From Crystallibacter degradans (GTDB lineage: Bacteria; Actinomycetota; Actinomycetes; Actinomycetales; Micrococcaceae), in the NCBI RefSeq assembly GCF_012952295.1, contig NZ_JABBCH010000001.1, forward strand, positions 248,001 to 312,000: a stretch of DNA of 64,000 nucleotides, in the 5' to 3' direction. The notes under the pieces are model-generated. The model did not search any database, was not told where the DNA came from, and was given only the letters and a program-made list of their open reading frames with translations. The first letter of the stretch is position 1. Each line of letters opens with the position of its first letter. Positions 18,167 to 25,072 of this stretch are shown piece after piece. A program made the translations under genes and the position numbers.

Positions 18167-18918
18167 GTGAGCAGAGCCGCGAGGCCGTACCCGAGGAAGC
18201 TGTCGTCAAGGTCACAGACCTCGTCGCCGGATACCTTCCCGGCGTCAATATTCTCAATGGGTGCAGTATTGAGGCCCGTCCCGGTGAACTGATCGGCATC
18301 ATCGGCCCGAATGGTGCCGGCAAGTCGACACTGCTCAAAGCCATGTTCGGTCTGGTACGGGTACATTCCGGAACCGTGGTCGTCCGCGGTAAAGACCTGA
18401 CCGGGCTCAAAGCGAACAAGCTTGTCACGCAGGGCGTCGGCTTCGTACCTCAGACAAACAATGTATTCGCTTCTTTGACTATTGAAGAGAACATGCAAAT
18501 GGGCATGTTCCAGCAGCCCAAGAATTTCAAGGAACGCTTCGACTTTGTCACGAGTCTGTTTCCGGAACTCGGGAAGCGCCGCACCCAGCGCGCGGGTTCG
18601 CTCTCCGGCGGCGAGCGGCAGATGGTGGCCATGGGCCGCGCTCTGATGATGGAACCGGCGGTCCTGCTCCTCGACGAGCCATCCGCGGGGCTCTCCCCTG
18701 TTAAGCAGGACGAAACCTTCCTCCGGGTACATGAGATCAACCGTGCCGGGGTTTCCGTAATCATGGTCGAGCAGAATGCGCGCCGGTGCCTACAGATCTG
18801 CGACCGTGCATATGTGCTGGATCAGGGCAAGGATGCGTACACGGGAACCGGACGAGAATTGATGAAGGATCCCAAGGTCATCCAACTGTATCTGGGGACA
18901 TTGGCCGATTCAGCTTAG
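18163..18918 (+). CDS. livF: Branched-chain amino-acid ABC transporter ATP-binding protein
   Basis: Second ATPase of the heterodimer, 251 aa, normal LivF length. Walker A GPNGAGKST is near residue 47, the Q-loop lies in VGFVPQTNNVF, signature LSGGERQ near 146 and Walker B LLLDEPSAGLSP near 165. It overlaps livG by 4 bp and is followed within 5 bp by a strong terminator, so it is the last gene of the operon. Confidence 0.93.
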   Translation: MSEQSREAVPEEAVVKVTDLVAGYLPGVNILNGCSIEARPGELIGIIGPNGAGKSTLLKAMFGLVRVHSGTVVVRGKDLTGLKANKLVTQGVGFVPQTNNVFASLTIEENMQMGMFQQPKNFKERFDFVTSLFPELGKRRTQRAGSLSGGERQMVAMGRALMMEPAVLLLDEPSAGLSPVKQDETFLRVHEINRAGVSVIMVEQNARRCLQICDRAYVLDQGKDAYTGTGRELMKDPKVIQLYLGTLADSA

Positions 18919-18922
18919 TTGC

Positions 18923-18951
18923 CGCGGTTCAGGGGCGTACCCTGAACCGCG
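18923..18951 (+). terminator. Terminator of the liv operon
   Basis: A perfect 12-bp stem (18923-18934 with 18940-18951; CGCGGTTCAGGG and its complement) with a GCGTA loop, followed by CTTTCC, starting 4 nt after the livF stop. Confidence 0.75.
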
Positions 18952-18980
18952 CTTTCCGCGCTGCCAATGACTGGCTTTGC

Positions 18981-20720
18981 TCAGGCTGCGGGGCGGTAGA
19001 TGAAGTCGATGCGACCCAGGGCCTGCTCGAAGACTGACACCGGCTCCAGTGTCTCGTCCGCCTGCTCCGTCGCCGGTGGCGTGCCGGGCAGGGCTGGCGC
19101 GGTTGACACGTAGGTGTGTCCGGTCGGGGTGGTTGTTTCGACGGTGTGGCGTGGACCGGGGATCCTTTGGGCGTGCCAGCCTTCGGTTTCCTTCGCCAGG
19201 TTACACGCTTCACATAGCCCTTGCCCGTTGATCTCGCTGGTCGCCCCGGCGTCGCGCCAGGGCACGACGTGGTCGTGGTGGCGGATCGGTGCGTCGCACC
19301 ACGGCGTGCGGCAGAGCTGGTCCCTGGCCTGGATCATGCGTTGCATTCCGGACGGCATCAACCGCGCCCGCGAGTCCATGCCGAGCAGTTGTCCGGTGCC
19401 CGGCGCGGTGTAAAGCCGGCGCACCCACACTTCCACATCTACGTCTTCGCCGGAGGCTCTTCGCTTGGAACCTGGGGGCCCGGTCTCCGAACCGGCGGCT
19501 CCAGTGGTTCCGGTGGTTCCGGTGGTTCCGGTGGTTCCGGTGTCTGCGGTGTCGGCACCTGCATCGTTGGCCGGTATTGGTTCGGCTGTGTCTGGCGGAC
19601 CGGAGCCGGCAGCGCCGTCTCCGTTGCCGGCATCCGTTGCATGGGTAACGATCGTGTCTTCCTCGGCGCCCTTTATCGGATTGCCGACCGCAGGATGATC
19701 TGTGCCGCCGTTCCCAGCGGCGCCCTTCATCGGGCTACCGGCGGCGGAGGCGTCCTTGCCAGCGTTCCCGTTCCCGTTGTCGGTGTTGGTGTTGTCGGTG
19801 CGGAGGAGGTCGCGGGCCCACTGGGCGGGGACGATGCCGTACCCGGTCAGGTGGGCCGGTTCGGAGTCGCCCTGGAAAAGGGTGCGGTCGGTCATGACCA
19901 GCTGCACCTCGATTTTTGCGGGGTTCTCCGCTGGCTGGCCGGTGACACGCTCGACGAGGATGTCGGCCATGAGCTGGCCCCGGCCGCGTTCATCGCCCTG
20001 CGCCTTCAACCTGTCGGCCTCCTTCACCAGGGCCGCGAGGACGGCCACGCCCTACACCACCGGCAGCAGGCAGCTCACCTGGGCCATCGTGTCCGGCGCC
20101 GGACGGCAGGAGACATGCCGTTCCGTTTCGGCTTTCGCAGCCCGGCGGACCACCGACAGCGGGTCCAGCCGCAGCGCGGCCTGCTTCGCCAGCGCCCCGA
20201 TCCGTTTGTCCCCGCACCCTTGCAGCGTCTTCGGATCAGCACACAATTCCCGATCGACGCGGGCCCGGTCTTCCACGCTCAGGCACGCGGTTTCGCGGAC
20301 CAGGATGGTCGCCCGCCACTCGTTCAGCCGGCCCTCCGCCAACGCCTTATACGAGTGCGGCATTTCCCTGATCAGCGTGGTGGCCATGCCCAGGTGCTTA
20401 CCGCCCCGGTTCGGGGAGTCCTTCCGTGCCAGGCCGATCTCCTTCGCCAGGCCCCGGCCCCGCTTCTCCGCCGCGACCCCCGCGGCAGCGCGGGTTTCCC
20501 GGCGGGAAGCAACAAACGCCTCCGTCTCCCGCGCCTGCGCGGCTGCCGCGGCGGCTTTAAGTTCCTCCAGTGCGGTGATCCGGTCGATCCGCACGCCCTC
20601 GGAGACGTCCTGGTCCATGTTCGCCAGCTCCAGGATCGCGGCACGGACCAACACTGCACCCGGATCACCGGGAACCGGCTTCACCGGATCCATCTCCGCC
20701 GGAACGATTGAATCGAACAT
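18981..20720 (-). pseudogene. DUF222/HNH endonuclease gene interrupted by an in-frame amber codon
   Basis: A 13E12-repeat-type protein: N-terminal DUF222 region and a C-terminal HNH nuclease (CRTPWCDAPIRHHDHVVPW, then GLCEACNLAKE). Reading from the ATG at 20720, the frame continues for about 222 codons to ...SCLLPVV, meets TAG at 20054-20052, and resumes in the same frame as GVAVLAALVKEADRLKAQGD through to 18981. Homologues as I recall them read LLPV.QGVAVYAAL here, so a single CAG-to-TAG change explains the stop. The full length would be 579 codons. A Gly/Thr-rich variable linker lies before HNH. DUF222-HNH genes are often multicopy; function is unknown. Broken, or a base-call error. Confidence 0.85.
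19506..19541 (+). repeat. 9-bp tandem repeat inside the HNH gene
   Basis: Four perfect copies of GGTTCCGGT. On the coding (reverse) strand they encode alternating Thr-Gly residues (TGT units) in the linker before the HNH domain. Such repeats are prone to copy-number change. Confidence 0.8.
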
Positions 20721-20727
20721 ACTTTCG

Positions 20728-20733
20728 ATTCTA
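20728..20733 (-). promoter_or_regulatory. -10 box of the DUF222/HNH gene
   Basis: Reverse strand TAGAAT lies 7 nt before the ATG at 20720. No ribosome-binding site is seen, so a leaderless start is likely; this argues against the GTG at 20756. Confidence 0.45.
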
Positions 20734-20911
20734 CTGTGATGTGATGGACGGCACAACGACTACTTGCGGGACTGTGTACAACCCAAGAACGCTTGTCGAG
20801 CTGCTGGCAAATCCCCACCTTCCCTGGATCGAGACGACCAAGGGAACGGCACTTCAAACCCGCCATGCGTGAGGATGCCACAGTTGGAGATCCGTTTGTA
20901 CCCCACACGCG

Positions 20912-20942
20912 AGGAAGCCCCCGCGAAGAGCGGAGGCTTCCT
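20912..20942 (-). terminator. Terminator downstream of livK
   Basis: An 8-bp stem AGGAAGCC/GGCTTCCT (20912-20919, 20935-20942), continued after one mismatch by 4 bp (CCGC/GCGG) and a GAAGA loop. It lies about 40 nt past the livK stop. No strong T tract. Confidence 0.65.
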
Positions 20943-20980
20943 GCGTCAGTGCGAGTGACTGCGAGTGACGTTGTTTTACT

Positions 20981-22363
20981 TTATAGCTGGCCGAACTCCT
21001 CACGCATCGGCTGGGGACGGTTCTCGGCGTCGTATTCGTAGATGCCGATGTAAGCCTCGGTCGGATCACCGTTCTCGTCGAAGGTGATCGGGCCGGAGAT
21101 ACCGTCGTAGTCGATATCGGCACCCTCGCGGAGCAGGGTCACACAGCCAGCGAAGTCATAGCACTTCTCCCCGTCCCTGGACACCGACTGCATTTCCCCG
21201 GCGATGTCTTCACCCTTGGTGCTCCCGGCAGCTTCGGAGGCCAGAGCCACGAGGTTCACGGCATCATAGGCTTCACCGGCATAGGCGTAGGAAGTCAGCC
21301 CGTCGTCGATTTCCGCGAGCGAGGCCTTGAACTCGTCCTTTGCGAAGGTGCCGGGGATGGTGCCCTGCGCGCCTTCCATGGCCCCCGGGTCCAGGTCCTT
21401 GCTCAGGTCAGCCGTATTGCCATCAACCAGGAACAGCTGGTCCGGGGTGATTCCCTTGGCCAGCAGGAGCGGGGCAATGGACTTCACCTGGTCGAACGTG
21501 ATCAGCGCGACGGCATCCGGGTTGGCGGCAGCGACGGCGTCAACCTGCGAGCTGAACTGCGAATCGCCCTCGTTGAACATTTCCGTAGCGACGATCTGGC
21601 CGCCGGCGCCCTCAAACGCGGTCTTCACGTTATCCCGCAGGCCTGTGCCGTAGGCATCGTTCAGGACGATCATGCCGAGCGTCTGCGCTCCACAGGCGAC
21701 CATGTAGCTGCCAAGGGTGCGGCCCTGGAGCACGTCCGAGGGGGCTGTACGCCAGTACAGGTTGTTGTCGTCCCAGTCAGTGAAGTCCGGCGAGGTATTC
21801 GCCGGCGAAATCTGCAGGACGCCAGCACCGGTGATCTGGTTGATGACGGTCTTCGAAACGCCCGATGACGCTGCGCCGACAATGGCGTTGACGTCCTGGC
21901 CGAGCAGCGCGGACACGGACTGGGTGGCGATATCCGTTGTGGTGTCGCCCGAGTCACGGTGCACGACGTCGACGTCTTCACCGAGAACGCCGCCTGCTTC
22001 ATTAATCTGCTTGATGGCCAGATCAACGCCGGCAATTTCTGGCGGGCCAAGGTAGGCCAGCGCGCCAGTGGTGGGCAGCAGTGAGCCGATCTTCAACGGT
22101 GTATCGGTGGACCCCTTTGTCTCCGGTACGGCTGCCGGATCCCCCTTGGTTCCGGTGGTCGGACCCGCGCCCTCGCCGCCCTCTGGGCAGACAAGCCCTG
22201 CGGCTGCGGGTGCAGAGCCGCCGTTTCCTTCGGTTTCGGTCGAAGTGCCGCCCCCACAGGCTGACGCGAACAGTGCGACGCCGAGACCGAGTGCCGCGAA
22301 TCTGGCCGCGCGCGCGGTGTTACCGCCGGCGCCAAACAGCACTGCGTTACGTGTTGCAGTCAT
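20981..22363 (-). CDS. livK: Branched-chain amino-acid ABC transporter substrate-binding lipoprotein
   Basis: Extracytoplasmic receptor of the Liv importer, a periplasmic-binding fold type I protein of 460 aa tethered by an N-terminal lipid. The signal peptide ends in a lipobox LFASACGGG, followed by a Gly/Ser/Thr-rich linker, then LKIGSLLPTTGALAYLGPPEIAGVDLAI and the typical IVGAASSGVS, ISPANTSP and NDAYGTG blocks. The ATG at 22363 has GAGGAG at proper spacing. It lies on the opposite strand to livHMGF and faces it convergently, with the HNH gene between. Two palindromes lie in its upstream region. Confidence 0.92.
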   Translation of the reverse strand: MTATRNAVLFGAGGNTARAARFAALGLGVALFASACGGGTSTETEGNGGSAPAAAGLVCPEGGEGAGPTTGTKGDPAAVPETKGSTDTPLKIGSLLPTTGALAYLGPPEIAGVDLAIKQINEAGGVLGEDVDVVHRDSGDTTTDIATQSVSALLGQDVNAIVGAASSGVSKTVINQITGAGVLQISPANTSPDFTDWDDNNLYWRTAPSDVLQGRTLGSYMVACGAQTLGMIVLNDAYGTGLRDNVKTAFEGAGGQIVATEMFNEGDSQFSSQVDAVAAANPDAVALITFDQVKSIAPLLLAKGITPDQLFLVDGNTADLSKDLDPGAMEGAQGTIPGTFAKDEFKASLAEIDDGLTSYAYAGEAYDAVNLVALASEAAGSTKGEDIAGEMQSVSRDGEKCYDFAGCVTLLREGADIDYDGISGPITFDENGDPTEAYIGIYEYDAENRPQPMREEFGQL

Positions 22364-22409
22364 GAATTTTTCTCCTCGATCCAAAGGTCCGCGAACCTTC
22401 GATGCGAAT

Positions 22410-22425
22410 ATCAGGGTTTCCTGAT
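22410..22425 (-). promoter_or_regulatory. Palindrome in the livK leader
   Basis: ATCAGG-GTTT-CCTGAT, a 6-bp inverted repeat 47 nt upstream of the livK start. It could be an operator or an mRNA hairpin. Confidence 0.35.
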
Positions 22426-22471
22426 TAGAAGAAAAGCTAGTGCACAAATGGCCAAAAAATAAGACTATTCG

Positions 22472-22487
22472 GTTACATCCTTGTAAC
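22472..22487 (-). promoter_or_regulatory. Candidate operator upstream of livK
   Basis: GTTACA-TCCT-TGTAAC, a perfect 6-bp inverted repeat about 110 nt upstream of the livK start. The dyad fits a dimeric regulator, but no regulator gene is adjacent. Confidence 0.4.
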
Positions 22488-22648
22488 GCTCGTCACAGCC
22501 GTCGAATTATGCCCCAAAATGGACCCATCCGAGTCCTATCGGGCCAGTTAGATAGCCACATTTCCTCAAGGGGCGTCGTCCCGCCCTCCAACGCAGACAT
22601 TGTCCCCGCGCTGAGATCCGCCCGAACGGGCGCCGTCGTACCCAGTTG

Positions 22649-22721
22649 TACCCCCGGTGGGACTCGAACCCACACTGGATCGATTTTAAGTCGACTGTCT
22701 CTGCCATTGGACTACGGGGGC
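22649..22721 (-). tRNA. tRNA with anticodon UAA (nominally Leu) but class I shape
   Basis: The reverse strand folds as a 73-nt tRNA: acceptor GCCCCCG/CGGGGGT (with G1-U72), D arm GTC/GAC around a GG-containing loop, anticodon stem GTCGA/TCGAT, loop CUUAAAA (U33, anticodon UAA), variable region of only 5 nt, T arm GTGGG-TTCGAGT-CCCAC and A73. CCA is not encoded (the following bases are CAA). UAA reads the leucine codon UUA, but normal bacterial tRNA-Leu has a long variable arm, which is absent here. So the decoding identity is uncertain even though the cloverleaf is convincing. Confidence 0.82.
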
Positions 22722-22789
22722 GTGCCGTGAAAATGCTCGCCCTAAGCCTACTCGATCCGCCCCGGCCAGGACGAGACGGGCACGAAGGA

Positions 22790-23302
22790 CTAGAGCCGTG
22801 CGAAGGGCTCCGCGTAGCGGAACGTTCCCACCGGAACCTCTCGTCCGCCAAGCGGCAGCGCCATAAAATAGTCGCCCCATTGCGGATCCGGCGCTTGGAT
22901 ACCGAGCTCCGAGGCCGGGCGATAGCCGAATCGTGGGTAGTAGGTGGTGTGTCCGAGCAGCACGATTACTGACTCCCCCATTCCCTCGGCCCGGATTCTG
23001 GTTTCCTCCAACAGCGCCGCCCCGATCCCCTGCCGCTGACGTTCGGGCAGAACGGAAATCGGGCCCAGTCCGAGCGCCGGCTGATCGCCGATAAAGCCAC
23101 GGGTGGTGATCGAATGCCCAACAACCATGCCCGCATCGGCAGCAACGATCGAGAGCCCGGGCAGGTAGCCGTCGCATTCGAACAACTCGGCCAGCAGGCC
23201 AACCTCGACCGGCGGATTGGCCCCGTCATCGGTGGCGAAGGCACGGCCGGTCAACTCCAGTATCGCCGGCCGGTCGCTGGCGTGTTCGCTGCGCAATTCC
23301 AT
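22790..23302 (-). CDS. GNAT family N-acetyltransferase
   Basis: A 170-aa acetyl-CoA-dependent acetyltransferase of the YhbS type. Strand-helix blocks run from MELRSEHASDRPAILELTGRAF through GLGPISVLPERQRQGIGAALLE, which contains the CoA pyrophosphate loop RQGIG near residue 85, to VLLGHTTYYPRFGYRPAS. The substrate is unknown. ATG at 23302 is chosen because the family N-terminus starts there and TACACT lies 6 nt in front; the longer frame would be made of repeat sequence. A tRNA gene lies just downstream. Confidence 0.86.
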   Translation of the reverse strand: MELRSEHASDRPAILELTGRAFATDDGANPPVEVGLLAELFECDGYLPGLSIVAADAGMVVGHSITTRGFIGDQPALGLGPISVLPERQRQGIGAALLEETRIRAEGMGESVIVLLGHTTYYPRFGYRPASELGIQAPDPQWGDYFMALPLGGREVPVGTFRYAEPFARL

Positions 23303-23308
23303 CACTGC

Positions 23309-23314
23309 AGTGTA
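23309..23314 (-). promoter_or_regulatory. -10 box of the GNAT gene, leaderless arrangement
   Basis: Reverse strand TACACT, 6 nt (GCAGTG), then ATG at 23302. No ribosome-binding site. Confidence 0.45.
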
Positions 23315-23359
23315 GATCGCCAGCCACCCTCGACAGCAACCATCACCGTCCAAACCGCC

Positions 23360-23391
23360 AACCGGCAACCGGCAACCGGCAACCGGCAACC
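23360..23391 (+). repeat. 7-bp tandem repeat
   Basis: AACCGGC occurs four times in perfect tandem, followed by a partial AACC and preceded by an imperfect unit. It lies between the ndh terminator and the GNAT promoter. Confidence 0.85.
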
Positions 23392-23397
23392 AAGCGG

Positions 23398-23447
23398 ACG
23401 ACGGCGGGAGCCGAGGTTCAGTACGAGACCCCGGCTCCCGCCGTCGT
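23398..23447 (-). terminator. Long terminator hairpin downstream of ndh
   Basis: A perfect 16-bp stem (23398-23413 with 23432-23447; ACGACGGCGGGAGCCG and its complement), extended by GG/CC after one mismatch. It lies about 70 nt past the ndh stop. GC-rich, without a T tract. Confidence 0.65.
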
Positions 23448-23515
23448 TGAGTTCAGTTGCCGCCGTCGCTAGGCCCGGATCCCCGGTCGCTATCGGTCCG
23501 AGGCGTGGCCCGCTG

Positions 23516-24958
23516 TTAGCGCGAGTCTGCAGGGGCCTGCTCGTCCGCCTTGTCCTCTGCCTTCTTTTCGGCAGGCTTCGGTTCGGTGGACTTGCGCGGC
23601 GTGGCAGCGGTGCGGAAGGCGCGGTACGGTGTATCCAGATCTGCGATCTCCGTGGTGTCGCGACCGAGGATGGCGTTGAGCAGCCAGTCGGCGACGACGC
23701 GGATCTTGCGCTCCATGGTTGGCATGGCAAAGCCGTGGTAGCCGCGGTGTGCCAGCCAGGCCAGCGGGCCCTTGAGCTTGATGCCCATGACCTTGGCAAC
23801 GCCCTTGTTCAGCCCCAGGCCGGCCACGGCGCCAAGGTTCTCGTGCTTGTACTCCTTGACCTCACCCACGCCCCAGCGCTCGGCGAGGATGTTCTTCGCC
23901 ATGAGCTTGGCCTGGCGCACTGCGTGCTGGGCGTTCGGGACGCAGAAGCCGCCCACGCCGCCGCCGGTCAGGTCCGGGACGGCTGCGACGTCGCCGGCGG
24001 TCCAGGCGCCGTCGATCGGCTGGCCGTTTTCATCGATGATGTGCAGTTCGGCGTTGGCCTTGACCCGGCCGCGGTCGTCCAGCGGGAAGCCGAACTGGCG
24101 GACGATCGGGTTGGCCTGCACGCCCGCAGTCCACAGCAGGGTGTCGGTCTCGAAGGACTGCGCCGGAGTCTTGTCCGGCATGTTGATCAGGTCCAGCTTG
24201 CCGCCCACGGCCGATGCCAGGGAGGTGTTCAGCAGCACCTCGATGCCGCGCGAGCGCATGTGCGAGACAACCCACTCGGCCTGGTGCTCGGTGACCTCGG
24301 GCATGATGCGGCCCATGGCCTCCACCAGCACGAAGCGCAGGTCCGAGCGCTTCAGGCGGGGGTTGTTCTCCGCGGCGTGGCGGGCCATGTCCTCGATCTC
24401 GGTCATGGCTTCGATGCCCGCGAAGCCGCCGCCGACACAGACGAAGGTCAGGGCGCGCTGCTTCTCCGGGCCGTCCGGCATGATGGAGCCGGCTTCGATC
24501 CGCTCCAGCACGGTGTTGCGCAATTCCAGCGCTTCTTCAATGGTCTTCAGCCCGATGCCCTCTTCGGCGAGGCCCGGGATCGGGAAGGTACGGGTTACCG
24601 CGCCGGCGGCAATCACGACGTCGCGGTACGGGACGTTGAAGCTGACTTCGCCGTCTTCGGATTCAACCACGGCGGTCTTGTTGGCGTGGTCGATCGAGGC
24701 GACCCGGCCGGTGATAACTTCGGTCTGCTTCAGGTGCATGCGGTGGGAAACCACGGCGTGGCGGGACTCGATGGAGCCGGCAGCAACCTCCGGCAGGAAC
24801 GGCTGGTAGGTCATGTAGGGCAGCGGATCCACCAGGGTTACGATGCCGCCGTGGGCCTTAACCTTCTTCTGGAGCTTAAGCGCCACATAAAGTCCGACGT
24901 AGCCGCCGCCGACTACGAGGACGCGAGGACGGTCTGAGAGAGCAGGAGTGTATGCCAT
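23516..24958 (-). CDS. ndh: Type II NADH dehydrogenase (NDH-2), NAD(P)/FAD-dependent
   Basis: Peripheral membrane flavoprotein that passes electrons from NADH to menaquinone without pumping protons. The 480-aa product has the FAD-binding GGGYVGLYVA near residue 17, a second dinucleotide motif VCVGGGFAGIE near 176, the FAD block DGAWTAGDVAAVPD near 312, and NAQHAVRQAKLMAKN. A charged Lys/Glu-rich tail of about 30 residues is extra. ATG at 24958 gives the family N-terminus; TACACT lies 7 nt before it, and a CRP/GlxR-like palindrome overlaps the -35 region, suggesting respiration- or carbon-linked control. Confidence 0.92.
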   Translation of the reverse strand: MAYTPALSDRPRVLVVGGGYVGLYVALKLQKKVKAHGGIVTLVDPLPYMTYQPFLPEVAAGSIESRHAVVSHRMHLKQTEVITGRVASIDHANKTAVVESEDGEVSFNVPYRDVVIAAGAVTRTFPIPGLAEEGIGLKTIEEALELRNTVLERIEAGSIMPDGPEKQRALTFVCVGGGFAGIEAMTEIEDMARHAAENNPRLKRSDLRFVLVEAMGRIMPEVTEHQAEWVVSHMRSRGIEVLLNTSLASAVGGKLDLINMPDKTPAQSFETDTLLWTAGVQANPIVRQFGFPLDDRGRVKANAELHIIDENGQPIDGAWTAGDVAAVPDLTGGGVGGFCVPNAQHAVRQAKLMAKNILAERWGVGEVKEYKHENLGAVAGLGLNKGVAKVMGIKLKGPLAWLAHRGYHGFAMPTMERKIRVVADWLLNAILGRDTTEIADLDTPYRAFRTAATPRKSTEPKPAEKKAEDKADEQAPADSR

Positions 24959-24965
24959 ACGAGAC

Positions 24966-24971
24966 AGTGTA
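24966..24971 (-). promoter_or_regulatory. -10 box of ndh
   Basis: Reverse strand TACACT, 7 nt before the ATG at 24958. GTGAAA, 17 nt upstream, could serve as the -35. Predicts a leaderless or nearly leaderless mRNA. Confidence 0.5.
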
Positions 24972-24979
24972 AACCCTTT

Positions 24980-24995
24980 TGTGAAAGTTTTCACT
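24980..24995 (-). promoter_or_regulatory. CRP/GlxR-like operator at the ndh promoter
   Basis: TGTGA-AAGTTT-TCACT matches TGTGA-N6-TCACA at 9 of 10 arm positions and contains the 14-bp palindrome GTGAAAGTTTTCAC. It covers the -35 position, so binding would be expected to repress. Confidence 0.5.
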
Positions 24996-25072
24996 AAGTG
25001 GTCGGCGCCGCTGCTGCCCCACACGGCCGCCGCACCAAGCAGGGGCTGCAGCACCGTCAGGCCCCCGCATGG

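Noticed and set aside
20052-20054. Programmed readthrough of the amber codon in the HNH gene
   Set aside because: Nothing downstream suggests a recoding signal, the UAA tRNA nearby cannot read UAG, and a single transition from Gln explains it more simply.
22790-23389. A GNAT start at 23389
   Set aside because: The added residues are translated from the 7-bp tandem repeat, whereas the family sequence and the -10 box both point to 23302.
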